From: Hyalangium gracile
GTDB lineage: Bacteria > Myxococcota > Myxococcia > Myxococcales > Myxococcaceae
Assembly (NCBI RefSeq): GCF_020103725.1
Contig: NZ_JAHXBG010000046.1
Coordinates: forward strand, 1-49,885
DNA: 49,885 nucleotides
Direction of reading: 5' to 3'
The notes under the pieces: generated by a model
Databases searched by the model: none
Told to the model about the DNA's origin: nothing
What the model saw: only the letters and a program-made list of their open reading frames with translations
Shown here: piece by piece, positions 1 through 8,478 of the stretch
How the letters are laid out: each line of letters opens with the position of its first letter
Numbering within the stretch: the first letter of the stretch is position 1
Position numbers and translations under genes: made by a program

Positions 1-189
1 CGCACGGCGCGGGGACTCACTCAGGAGCAGGCGGCCGAGATGATTGGGATCCACCCCAAGTACATGCCGCGCGTGGAGGCAGGCCGGGCGAACCTCACCG
101 TGGACACCCTCATTGCTGCGTCAGTGGCCTATGAGGTGTCGCTAAGCAACTTGTTCACCGAGGCCCGTGAGGAGGACGCGGTTGACTGA
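1..189 (+). CDS. XRE-family helix-turn-helix regulator, 5'-truncated by window edge
   Basis: Frame 1 is open from the first base to a TGA at 187-189. The visible 62 residues contain the second half of a Cro/C1-type HTH: a GLTQEQAAEMIGIHP turn region, then YMPRVEAGRANLTVDTLIAASVA, the usual recognition-helix and following helices. The tail is acidic (TEAREEDAVD). It probably binds DNA as a repressor. The N-terminus and promoter lie outside the window. It sits 230 bp upstream of the OLD-type nuclease gene in the same direction and could regulate it, but no operator can be shown. Confidence 0.8.
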   Translation, partial: RTARGLTQEQAAEMIGIHPKYMPRVEAGRANLTVDTLIAASVAYEVSLSNLFTEAREEDAVD

Positions 190-421
190 GGAGGGAGCGG
201 CATCAACCGAGGGTTCACGCCCTATGGGGCAATGAGTTCAACGCGGCGGGGTGTGGGCTTCGCCCTCTGGCTAGGGACAAGGCGAGCGGACCGCCAGGGA
301 GCCCGCAAGCCGAATAGACGCGCGCAGAAGGCTGCGTCAAAAGTCTGCGTCCCAGCGAAGCGCACATGGCTTCAGCAGTCCACACGCCTTCTGTAACCGC
401 TACGTAGGAGACTCGGTCGCG

Positions 422-2215
422 GTGGCGGATCAGAAAGCACCTGTTCGGCCTATGCTCGGTCTACTGACAAGGAGCGAGACGGTGCCCAGGATCCTAGAAG
501 CCGCGCTTAAGGCGGACCGAGATGTCGTCAGCGCGGAAGAGATCGTCGAGGTGCATGGTGAAAGCGAGTTCATCGAACCGCAGCTCATCGAATTGCCGAT
601 GATAGAAGGACTTGAGGTTGAGAGCAGGCACGTCTCTGCCAGCGTGGGCCTCCATGTTGTCCTGGGACGGAATCATGCTGGAAAGACACGCCTGCTGCGC
701 ACGGTAGCAGCGGGGCGCTTGAGCCATACTGCTTCCCTCATGGAACTTCCCTCTAGTTTCAGGGAACTCAGGTTCGAGAATGTGCGCGACCTTAAATTCA
801 AGTTCATTTGGCCGCGTACGCGGAACGAGAAGTTGGCCGGGCGCGTGGTCGACGTCAATGTAGGGCTAGCGCCGCAATCCGCCGCCCTACTTGAAGCGAA
901 AAAGCAGGAACTCAGCACTGGGGTCGAACTTGCGCTGCGCTCACTCGCCTCTGCAAGAGTTCGACTCCGCCCCGCCTTTTTCGTCCCGACTCAGCGCTAC
1001 CTTCAAGCAGCCGCTAGGCTTGAGGCCGTCCCGGATTCGCTCGATGATCTGGCGGCTTTTCCCTCTATCCTTGAGAACCTCCAGAGGGACTCTGTAACAC
1101 GGTCGCTCTTCGCGGAGATCCACGAAGCTTTCAGCGATGTCACCGAGGGCCTCACTCTTGATTTTCTCGGGACTGGAGGCATCTCGCATCTACACATCGT
1201 CGAGCCGGACGGCACCCCAGTTCCCATTGAGGACTGTGGGGATGGGTTGCGCGATCTGCTCGTCATCCTCAGCTACCTACACGTGTATGAACTATGCGAT
1301 CTGATGCTTGACGAGCCTGGCCTGCGCCTTCATCCACATGCCCAACGGCGGTTGTTGCGCTACTTAGAAGGTGTCTCCCGCAAGCGCGCAATCTGGATTG
1401 CCAGCCATGATGGTGTCTTTGTTGGCGCCCCAAATGTGCGCAGCCGACACCTCGTTACGCGCGACCCTACCTTACGTGTGTCCAAAGTGACTGCGCTACC
1501 CGATGAGGCTCAGGTACGCCGCGCAGTAGCTCACCTTGGGTGGGTGCCTCGAGATGCCCTGTTAGCCGAGCGGGTGCTCTTGTGTGAGGGCGAAGCAGAC
1601 GAGGTCGTGTTTCGCGCGGTCCTAGACCGGCTTGCCGCCGAGGAACCGGAGATGGGGGGCACGCTCGTAGCTGAGCTGGGCGGCGACGGCCGTGTATGGA
1701 GCCGGAATCGAGAGGCACTCGAATTGATCGCTCTGCTGCGCCAACTGTCTCCCCACGTTCGGCACGTCTTGCTCGTGGACCCAGGCGACTCATCCAAACG
1801 TGCCAGAGCTGAGGAGCACGTGCGCTTCTACCGAGAGAAAGGTGTGAACCTGCATCTTCTTGCACGCAACGAACTAGAGAACTACTTCCTCACCCCCCAA
1901 CTCGTCCGCGAGTTGCTCGTCCGCGCTGTGCACCTTGGACGGTGGCCAGAGGGAACGCCCCCTCCGGTTGAACCTAGCGAAGCGGATATCACTCGGGAAC
2001 TTGATGGCCTAGACCCGGTCAATGCGAAGGGTTCGGAGATTCTTGACCGTCTATTTCAGAAGTTCCTGAACCGTAGCTACCGAAAGACCGAGGGTGCTCG
2101 TTGGGCAGCGGAGTTACTTCCAACACATGCGCCCGAGCTTGAGAAGATGCTGCGTCAAGAACTACAGGCTTCTCTCACACCTACTGAAACTCCTGCCCCC
2201 GATTCCTCCGTTTGA
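422..2215 (+). CDS. OLD-family ATP-dependent endonuclease (AAA/ABC-type ATPase + TOPRIM)
   Basis: This 597-residue protein has the two-part layout of OLD nucleases. The ATPase half carries Walker A GRNHAGKT (residues 82-89), Walker B LMLDEPGLRLHP (Asp near 297) and an H-loop IASHD (His near 329). The TOPRIM half has LLCEGEADEVVF (Glu near 389) and LLVDPGD (Asp near 453). Start is GTG 422, with GGAG at 407-410. OLD proteins are nucleases used in phage exclusion and exist alone, in Gabija (with a UvrD-like helicase) and with retrons. No helicase or reverse transcriptase follows here, so it looks stand-alone. Defence is the likely role but is inferred from family. The following 130 bp hold no recognisable gene. 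Confidence 0.85.
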   Translation: MADQKAPVRPMLGLLTRSETVPRILEAALKADRDVVSAEEIVEVHGESEFIEPQLIELPMIEGLEVESRHVSASVGLHVVLGRNHAGKTRLLRTVAAGRLSHTASLMELPSSFRELRFENVRDLKFKFIWPRTRNEKLAGRVVDVNVGLAPQSAALLEAKKQELSTGVELALRSLASARVRLRPAFFVPTQRYLQAAARLEAVPDSLDDLAAFPSILENLQRDSVTRSLFAEIHEAFSDVTEGLTLDFLGTGGISHLHIVEPDGTPVPIEDCGDGLRDLLVILSYLHVYELCDLMLDEPGLRLHPHAQRRLLRYLEGVSRKRAIWIASHDGVFVGAPNVRSRHLVTRDPTLRVSKVTALPDEAQVRRAVAHLGWVPRDALLAERVLLCEGEADEVVFRAVLDRLAAEEPEMGGTLVAELGGDGRVWSRNREALELIALLRQLSPHVRHVLLVDPGDSSKRARAEEHVRFYREKGVNLHLLARNELENYFLTPQLVRELLVRAVHLGRWPEGTPPPVEPSEADITRELDGLDPVNAKGSEILDRLFQKFLNRSYRKTEGARWAAELLPTHAPELEKMLRQELQASLTPTETPAPDSSV

Positions 2216-2354
2216 GGCGCCCCTCACTGAGTCGAGCCTCGTGAGCGGTGTCGTGGTCACTAACGCCAGCGCCAGAAGCCCTTGAGCCCGCTATTGGAGG
2301 TAAAATCGAACCTTCGGTGCAGGGTCTCACAGGAGTAAGCGGCCGTGAACATGA

Positions 2355-2630
2355 GTGAAACCCCGGGCAAGCCCCCACCCCCCCTCCCCCCGTCAGCGGC
2401 GTCGGCGGCTGGCGAACCTCGGAAACGTGAAGACCGGGCTTGCCGACTGCATCCGCGCGCTTGAGGACGGGACCATGGAGGCCGGGAAGGCCTGCGCGCT
2501 GATCTACGGGTACTCAGTGCTCGCCGGGATCATCCAAGGAACCGAGCTGGAGGATCGCCTTACCAAGCTCGAGGTGTCGGTGAAGCACGAGGGGCACGGT
2601 CGAGCGGGAGCCCTGTCGTGCGCCCGGTGA
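2355..2630 (+). CDS. small phage-type protein, probably frameshifted near its N-terminus
   Basis: The body (NLGNVKTGLADCIRALEDG, then CALIYGYSVLAGIIQGTELEDRLTKLE) resembles the short helical proteins found before terminase genes in phages and phage-derived regions; that likeness is from memory of the family. The frame starts at GTG 2355 without a ribosome binding site. A better start, GTG 2345 or ATG 2351 behind AGGAG (2331-2335), is in another frame. The two frames join if one C is removed from the C-rich tract at about 2368-2391, suggesting an indel, slippage or sequencing error. The next gene overlaps its end. Confidence 0.5.
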   Translation: MKPRASPHPPSPRQRRRRLANLGNVKTGLADCIRALEDGTMEAGKACALIYGYSVLAGIIQGTELEDRLTKLEVSVKHEGHGRAGALSCAR

Positions 2631-2860
2631 ATCTGCGTTCCCGGATCGAAGCCCTGGAGCGGCGCGTAGGCCGATCTGCCCCCGCTCTGGCGGTGGTGAC
2701 GCTGTACGAGGGCGACGACGACGCAGCGGCCGATCGATGGCTCAGCGAGTTCGAGGCCCGCTCCCCGGATAGCGTCGCGATCGTCATCAAGCCGCCGCTA
2801 GCCCGGCCGCTGGAAAAACCCCCATTCTGGACTCGCCCCCCCGGCAGTCATTCGCGGTAG
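2618..2860 (+). CDS. small phage-type protein with N-terminal coiled coil
   Basis: An 80-residue protein beginning RSRIEALERRVG, then a hydrophobic strand ALAVVTLYEGDDD and an acidic helix. This is the common form of the second member of a small gene pair in phage-like regions. The start is GTG 2618 (GGGAG at 2606-2610) or GTG 2627, which would overlap the upstream TGA in a GTGA. The C-terminus is proline-rich (PPLARPLEKPPFW) and may be a read-out into foreign sequence, since the insertion sequence begins about 100 bp downstream. No terminase or other phage gene follows, so this looks like an orphan remnant. Function unknown. Confidence 0.5.
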   Translation: MRPVNLRSRIEALERRVGRSAPALAVVTLYEGDDDAAADRWLSEFEARSPDSVAIVIKPPLARPLEKPPFWTRPPGSHSR

Positions 2861-2966
2861 AAGAACAACGCGCGGGCACGGTCGGCCAACCGGCCATGGT
2901 CCCCCAGCCGTGGCAGCCCGCGCTTCTTTCCATCGCTGGGGAGCGCCTGGGGGCGTACATGGCATC

Positions 2967-4708
2967 AGCCTACCTTATTCGGCAGAAGAAGGAGGGGTGA
3001 CCCAAGAGGTAGGATGACGCGCCCGATCCGCCGAGGGTAGAGGGGAGTTGTTCAGACAACCAACCACCTTCGCCAGGAGGCGCGTCATGGGTGAAATCCT
3101 CAAGGACTTCGCGCTGAAGTTCAACGGTTCGATTCGGCTGGAGGCCCGAGAAGAGCGGTTGACGGCGGAAGCCGGGGCGCTGCTGCTGCGAGAGGTGGAT
3201 GAACGGCTGGGGCTGAGCCGGTGGTTGGTGGAGCGGTTGAAGGATCCGCGAGAGCCGGCACGAGTCACCCACCCGCTGGAAGAGTTGGTGCGAACGCACC
3301 TGTTGCTGCTGGGGCAGGGGTGGAGGGACCAGGATGACGCGGACGAGTTGAGGCAGGACGCGGCGCTGAGGCTTTCGGTGTCGGAGCGCAAGAGCACCGG
3401 GCCGGTGGAGCAGCAAGAGGGAGCGCCGCAGGGGCTGGCCTCCCAGCCGACGCTGTCGCGGACGGTGGGGATACTTTCGAGCGAACACAACCGGCAGGTG
3501 CTCAGCGAGGGGCTGGTATGGGGGACGGGCCGGAGGCTGAGAGCCAAACAGCATCAGGGGCAGAAGCTCAAGCAAGTCACGGTGGATGTGGACTCGCTGC
3601 CGGTGGAGGTACACGGCCAGCAGCCGGGCAGCGCGTACCACGGGCACTACCACACGCGAATCTACCACCCGCTGGTGGCGCTGCTGGCCGAGAGCGGAGA
3701 CATTCTGGACGTGCAGCTGAGAGAGGGCCAGGTGCACACGGCCAACGGAGCGCTGGAGTTCATCGAGCCGTTGCTGGAGCGGGTGGAGCGGCACGTCAGC
3801 CAGAAGGTGGCGCTGCGAATGGATGCGGGCTTCCCGGAGGACACGCTGCTGACGCGCCTGGAGCAGCGGGGGACAGCGTATGTGGCGCGCGTGCGCAACA
3901 CGAGCGTGCTCAAGGACGAGGCGGCTGTGCCTCGCTTCAGGCACCTGGGGCTGCCCCAAGGAGAGCCGAAGACGGACTTCTATGAGTGGCAGTACCAGGC
4001 CCAGGGCTGGAGCCGGCCTCGCCGGGCGGTGCTGGTGCTGCAGCAGGTGGAAGGCGAGCTATTCCCCAACGCCTTCTGGCTGGTGACGAGCTGGTCCGCC
4101 GAGCAGATGCCGGCCGCGGACTTGTTGGAGCACTACCGCCAGCGCGGCACCGCCGAGGCGCACATGGGTGAGCTGATGGACGTGCTGGCGCCGGCGCTCT
4201 CTTCGGCTCCTCGCCCCAAGCGCCACTACCGAGGAAAGCCGCCTGTCGAGCGCACCGTGTCCGTCGACAGCTTCGCCCACAACCAGGTGCGGCTGCTGCT
4301 CAACGCCTTGGCCTACAACCTGCTCCACGCCACGCGCGCTCTACTCGAGGACTCTACCGGTGAGGGCTGGAGCTTGATGCGCGTGCGCCAGCGCGTGCTC
4401 AAGGTCGCCTCTCGACTGCTGGTGCATTCGCGCCGTGTCATCCTCGTCATCGGCCAGCAAGCCGCAGGCTACTGGCGGGCGCTCTGGCACACCCTGCGCT
4501 CGTTCGACACGGCCCTCGTCACGTAGGGGAGCACTGTCTCTCTTCCCCTCGTCGCTGTCCCTGCTGTTCCTGCGGTGCCACTGCTGGCGGTGCGGGCCTG
4601 AGTCCCCGGGCGGCTCGAGGTCTGTCCTCTTCACCCACCGCCGCTGCACTCGCATCCTGATCAGCTACGATGCAAGCGATCGGCCATCCTTGGTGAATAG
4701 CCCAGGCT
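2967..4708 (+). mobile_element. IS1380-like insertion sequence
   Basis: The element carries one DDE transposase gene and is bounded by imperfect terminal repeats: AGCCTaccTTATTCggc at 2967-2983 and, as reverse complement, AGCCTgggCTATTCacc at 4692-4708. I see no convincing target duplication, so the exact ends are uncertain. About 1.74 kb is a normal length for the IS1380 family. It has landed between the small phage-type gene pair and the Cys-rich lipoprotein gene. Confidence 0.6.
3087..4526 (+). CDS. IS1380-family DDE transposase
   Basis: 479 residues from ATG 3087, preceded by AGGAGG at 3075-3080; an in-frame TTG at 3048 is less likely. The catalytic triad is readable: Asp169 in TVDVDSLPVEV, Asp246 in LRMDAGFPEDTLL and Glu357 in HYRQRGTAEAHMGEL. 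Between the first two lie GSAYHGHYHTRIYHPLVALL and GQVHTANGALEFIEPLLERV, both typical of the IS1380 family. It cuts and rejoins the ends of its own element. The gene is full length with all three acidic residues, so the element may still be active. A 329-codon open frame on the opposite strand is a codon-bias shadow. Confidence 0.9.
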   Translation: MGEILKDFALKFNGSIRLEAREERLTAEAGALLLREVDERLGLSRWLVERLKDPREPARVTHPLEELVRTHLLLLGQGWRDQDDADELRQDAALRLSVSERKSTGPVEQQEGAPQGLASQPTLSRTVGILSSEHNRQVLSEGLVWGTGRRLRAKQHQGQKLKQVTVDVDSLPVEVHGQQPGSAYHGHYHTRIYHPLVALLAESGDILDVQLREGQVHTANGALEFIEPLLERVERHVSQKVALRMDAGFPEDTLLTRLEQRGTAYVARVRNTSVLKDEAAVPRFRHLGLPQGEPKTDFYEWQYQAQGWSRPRRAVLVLQQVEGELFPNAFWLVTSWSAEQMPAADLLEHYRQRGTAEAHMGELMDVLAPALSSAPRPKRHYRGKPPVERTVSVDSFAHNQVRLLLNALAYNLLHATRALLEDSTGEGWSLMRVRQRVLKVASRLLVHSRRVILVIGQQAAGYWRALWHTLRSFDTALVT

Positions 4709-4776
4709 AAGATCTTGCCGCGCCTGCAAGACCGGACCGATAATTCCGGTTCTCGGGGTGAAGCCCGGAGGATCAC

Positions 4777-5340
4777 ATGAACCAAGAGGGACACGTGAAG
4801 GGCTCTGTTGCTCGCGCGCTCTTGCTGTGTGGAGCCGCGCTTTGGGGCGCGGCGGGCTGTAGTGCCACCCAAGCGGCGCACCAAGGCACAGGCGGCTCAG
4901 GCATGGCAGGCTCCGTGCCCGAAGTTGGGGAAACTCCCGCGAAGACTGGCGAGGCCATCGCGCAGTCCGTCCCCGTCGAGTGCAATCAGACTGACTCAAC
5001 GATCACTTGCTGCCTCAAGAAGAACCCAGGCCAGTACGAGCGCTGCGGGGCAGTAGCGCCCAGGCAGGCGCCAAAGCAGGTGCCGAAGCAGACGCCGAAG
5101 CAGGAACCCAAGAACGGGCCCGATAAGTTGCCGCCTCTCACTGACCTCTCGCCGGAACAAGCCCGGGAGAGGACCGATAAGTGCCTCGACTACTGGAATC
5201 GGTGCATCGAGCAGGGGGGCGAATACGAGAAGCGAGGCCAGCACGGACAGACGATCTGCCGTGCCTGCTACCAGCAATGCCGCGCCAACGGTTACTGGCC
5301 TGAGAAGGTCAACGAGATCGAATGTCTTGGGGGCCACTAA
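4777..5340 (+). CDS. Cys-rich lipoprotein, possible polymorphic toxin of the myxobacterial Sit type
   Basis: 187 residues from ATG 4777 (GGAGG at 4767-4771). A lipoprotein signal peptide ends in a lipobox AAGC with Cys28. A low-complexity linker follows (PKQ repeats, about residues 95-110), then a Cys-rich C-terminal domain with KCLDYWNRCIEQGG, TICRACYQQCRANGYWP and a final ECLGGH. Lipidated, modular, Cys-rich C-terminal domains of this sort occur in myxobacterial lipoproteins exchanged between kin, some of which are Sit toxins with a downstream immunity gene. The next gene follows by 2 bp, which fits. I cannot identify a catalytic motif, so toxin activity is inferred only. Confidence 0.55.
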   Translation: MNQEGHVKGSVARALLLCGAALWGAAGCSATQAAHQGTGGSGMAGSVPEVGETPAKTGEAIAQSVPVECNQTDSTITCCLKKNPGQYERCGAVAPRQAPKQVPKQTPKQEPKNGPDKLPPLTDLSPEQARERTDKCLDYWNRCIEQGGEYEKRGQHGQTICRACYQQCRANGYWPEKVNEIECLGGH

Positions 5341-5342
5341 CT

Positions 5343-5843
5343 GTGGCGCGCTCTCGTAAGGAGTGGTGGAGCACAATTGCCGAGCAGCGCGAGTGGCTGA
5401 CGTTTGGGCTGACTCACGCGGAGCAGCCCTTCGAAGTTTTCGTGGCCGCGCTCAGGGACCTGGAGCGACAGTTTACGCGAGAGGCACGAAGCCCCGCTGA
5501 ACGTCTGCACCTGAAGCGTCTGACTGCGCTCGATGTTGTAGACGAGGCTTTCGGCCAAAGCCGACCGTGGGAAGACTTTGGGCCGTGGCTGCGCAAGGTG
5601 AGGCGGCTCGGCTTCCCGGATCTCTGGAACCGTTTTCACATCTCGACGATCTACGTGCAGTCGCTGCCCCGCTTCCCCGAGCAAGCGGAAGACGCCTTCG
5701 CCATGTTGGCAGACACGGAGCGCCGGGTGCGCAGGCTGCCCAAGCATCGGCACTCCCGTCAGCAAATGCTCGACGGCATCGAATACGCGCGGCAGGTGGC
5801 CGCCCGACACGGCATCAACCCCACCCGCAAGCACGGGCGGTAG
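5343..5843 (+). CDS. hypothetical protein, possible immunity partner of the upstream lipoprotein
   Basis: 166 residues from GTG 5343 (ARSRKEWWSTIAEQREW); an alternative ATG 5322 would overlap the upstream gene by 19 nt. The protein has no signal peptide, membrane segment or Cys pairs and looks helical and soluble, with Trp/Arg-rich stretches (PWEDFGPWLRKVRRLGFPD) and a basic C-terminus. It follows the lipoprotein gene by 2 bp, so the pair is co-transcribed. By position it could neutralise the lipoprotein's C-terminal domain in the cytoplasm. It does not carry the double CXXCG motif of one known Sit immunity family. Function is otherwise unknown. Confidence 0.5.
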   Translation: MARSRKEWWSTIAEQREWLTFGLTHAEQPFEVFVAALRDLERQFTREARSPAERLHLKRLTALDVVDEAFGQSRPWEDFGPWLRKVRRLGFPDLWNRFHISTIYVQSLPRFPEQAEDAFAMLADTERRVRRLPKHRHSRQQMLDGIEYARQVAARHGINPTRKHGR

Positions 5844-5870
5844 TGCCCCCTTGCGCATGACTTCGCCGTG

Positions 5871-5921
5871 CCCCGTCGTGACGGGGTCCAGTCTCTCGTG
5901 AGACCTCCTGCCCCTCAGGAG
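5871..5921. terminator. cluster of three tandem hairpins
   Basis: Three short perfect stems lie back to back after the immunity-like gene: CCCCGTC/GACGGGG (5871-5886, 2-nt loop), GTCTC/GAGAC (5891-5904, loop TCGT) and CTCCTG/CAGGAG (5905-5921). No T-tract follows. They probably end transcription of the lipoprotein pair or stabilise its 3' end. Confidence 0.5.
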
Positions 5922-6098
5922 CCCCCTTCAAGATGTTGAATCGACGTGCCCAGACTGTCGCTCACTGAGGAGGCCGGGACGATGGCGAGCGTCCACGAGA
6001 AAGCGGCGAAGACCGAGGCCCGGCGCATCGCTTGGCGCCGGGACCCGCGAATCACCCGTCGAGGTCTCCGGCCGCTGCAAGCCCCGTCCGGGAAAGCG

Positions 6099-6145
6099 AA
6101 GGGGCTGGAATCACCGGGAAAAATCCCCAGGGATTCCAGCCCCTT
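6099..6145 (-). terminator. hairpin just downstream of tRNA-Arg
   Basis: A perfect 14-bp inverted repeat, AAGGGGCTGGAATC at 6099-6112 and its complement at 6132-6145, encloses a 19-nt loop that itself contains GGGA/TCCC. It starts 7 nt after the 3' end of the tRNA gene in the direction of transcription. It is likely the terminator or 3' processing signal of the tRNA transcript, although a U-tract is poor. Confidence 0.7.
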
Positions 6146-6152
6146 ACACCAG

Positions 6153-6226
<74 letters not shown>

Positions 6227-6557
6227 AGGAGGCCTACAACCGAGGGCACAACTAGCCGACTTCCCCTGCTGACGCAAGCACGCAATCCCACAACCGATGA
6301 CAAGGGGACACCGCTTCCGGGGTGGGGGGGCGCCAAGGAGCGGAGCCCCTGCCCCCAGCGGCAGCGAGCAACCGCAGCGGAGCCGGACAGCACGGGGAGT
6401 GCCAGGAGGGCGGCACGCCATGGGACGGAGGGAGGGCACCGGGCGGGCCCATCCCCGTGTGCTGCTGGACATGAGGTTGGCCTCCTTCCCAGCTTTCCTT
6501 GAGCGCCGCGCCCGGGAGGCATCGACTTCCGCTCGCGGGCTGCGACGCGGAGGCACC
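6227..6557 (+). other. region upstream of the ABC export operon
   Basis: About 330 bp between the tRNA and the membrane fusion gene. The fusion-protein frame is open through most of it, but the codons give Gly/Arg-rich sequence unlike an export leader and there is no good ribosome binding site, so I treat it as non-coding. It must hold the promoters of the operon and of the tRNA; no clear -35/-10 pair is seen. Confidence 0.4.
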
Positions 6558-7793
6558 ATGGCGGAGGCACAAGCGGCTCGCGCGCGGTTGGAGGCGCTCC
6601 GGATCGATCGCTCGACCCACCCGCGCAGGCGAAGACTGCGCCGATGGCTCGTTCCAGCGGTGCTCCTCTTCCTCGTCCTCGCCGCCGTCGTCATGGGGCT
6701 TGCCGGCCGAGCCCCCACCGTCCGTGTCGCCGAGGTGCGCGAGGCCCGTCCCGGCGAACAGCAGACCGAGCTGTCCGCCGCCGGCTACGTCGCCTCCAAG
6801 CGCCGCTCCATCATCGCCCCGCTCATCCCCGGCCGCCTCGTGGAGGTGACGGTGGAGGAGGGAGATGCCGTCCAGAAAGGACAGGTGCTCGCCCGGCTGG
6901 ATGACCGCGACGCCCGCGTGGCCATCCTGCGCGCCGAGTCCGAGGTCCTCTCCGCCGAGGCCCGGCTCGCCGGGGCCCAGGTCCAGGCACTCAACGCTCG
7001 CCGCACCGCGGCTCGAACACGGCGCCTGGCCAGCGCGGGCGCCGTGGCTCCCGCTCAGCTCCAGGACGTGGAGACCGCCAACCGCGCCGCCATCGCCGAG
7101 GGCCGTGCCGCGGAGGCCCAGCTCGGTGCCGCCCGCCGCGCAGTCGAGGCCGCCCGCCTCCAGCTCACCCACACCATCGTGCGCGCCCCCTTCGCCGGCA
7201 CCGTGGCACGCAAGCTCGCGGACGAGGGCGCGGTGCTCGCCCCCGCCGCCCTGGAGCAGGCCAACCTGGGCGGCATCGTCGAGCTGGTGGATCTGCAGGC
7301 GCTCGAGGTGCAGGCCGAGGTCAGCGAGGAGCAGCTCTCCCGCATCGAGCCCGGCCAGCCGGCGCTCATCTTCCTCGATGCCTTCCCGGACCGCGTCTTC
7401 CGCGCGAGGACCGGCACGGTCCGCCCCGCCATCGACCGCTCCAAGGCCACCGCCCAGGTCAAGGTGGAGTTCCTCTCCCCGCCGGCCAGCGTGCTGCCCG
7501 ACATGGGCGCCAAGGTGTCCTTCCTCTCCCAGGAGGTGCCGACCGAGGAGCTCGAGGGGAAGGAGGAGGATCTTCGCGTGCCGGTGTCCGCGGTGGTGCC
7601 CGTCGCGGGGAGCCCGTCGGTGTGGGTGGTGAAGGACGGCCGCCTCGAGCACCAGCCCGTGAAGGTAGGCGAGCGCCGGGAGGAAGAGGTGGTGCTGGAG
7701 GAGGGGCCGCCGGCGGGCACCCAGGTCGTGCTGGCGCCGGATCCCCGGCTGCGTGACGGCCGCCGAGTGAAGGTGCGGACGGAGGGCGGGTGA
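6558..7793 (+). CDS. periplasmic membrane fusion protein (HlyD/MacA type)
   Basis: 411 residues from ATG 6558 (GGAGG at 6549-6553). A basic N-terminus is followed by a single membrane segment (LVPAVLLFLVLAAVVMGLAG, about 33-52). The lipoyl-like halves are AAPGYVAS/IIAPLIPGRLVEVTVEEGDAVQKGQVLARLDD and TIVRAPFAGTVARKLADEGAVL, separated by an Ala-rich alpha-hairpin. A beta-barrel (LEVQAEVSEEQLSRIEPGQ) and membrane-proximal domain follow. It links an inner-membrane transporter to the outer envelope. The next three genes (ATPase and two FtsX-like permeases) are packed behind it, giving a MacAB- or DevBCA-like exporter. Substrate unknown; lipids, peptides or lipoproteins are the usual choices. Confidence 0.85.
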   Translation: MAEAQAARARLEALRIDRSTHPRRRRLRRWLVPAVLLFLVLAAVVMGLAGRAPTVRVAEVREARPGEQQTELSAAGYVASKRRSIIAPLIPGRLVEVTVEEGDAVQKGQVLARLDDRDARVAILRAESEVLSAEARLAGAQVQALNARRTAARTRRLASAGAVAPAQLQDVETANRAAIAEGRAAEAQLGAARRAVEAARLQLTHTIVRAPFAGTVARKLADEGAVLAPAALEQANLGGIVELVDLQALEVQAEVSEEQLSRIEPGQPALIFLDAFPDRVFRARTGTVRPAIDRSKATAQVKVEFLSPPASVLPDMGAKVSFLSQEVPTEELEGKEEDLRVPVSAVVPVAGSPSVWVVKDGRLEHQPVKVGERREEEVVLEEGPPAGTQVVLAPDPRLRDGRRVKVRTEGG

Positions 7794-7794
7794 G

Positions 7795-8474
<680 letters not shown>

Positions 8475-8478
<4 letters not shown>

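Noticed and set aside
422-2860. Gabija system
   Set aside because: The OLD-like nuclease is present but no UvrD-type helicase follows; only small phage-type genes are seen.
2970-3959. 329-codon minus-strand frame in the insertion sequence
   Set aside because: Antisense to the transposase; Gln/Arg/Leu-rich shadow.
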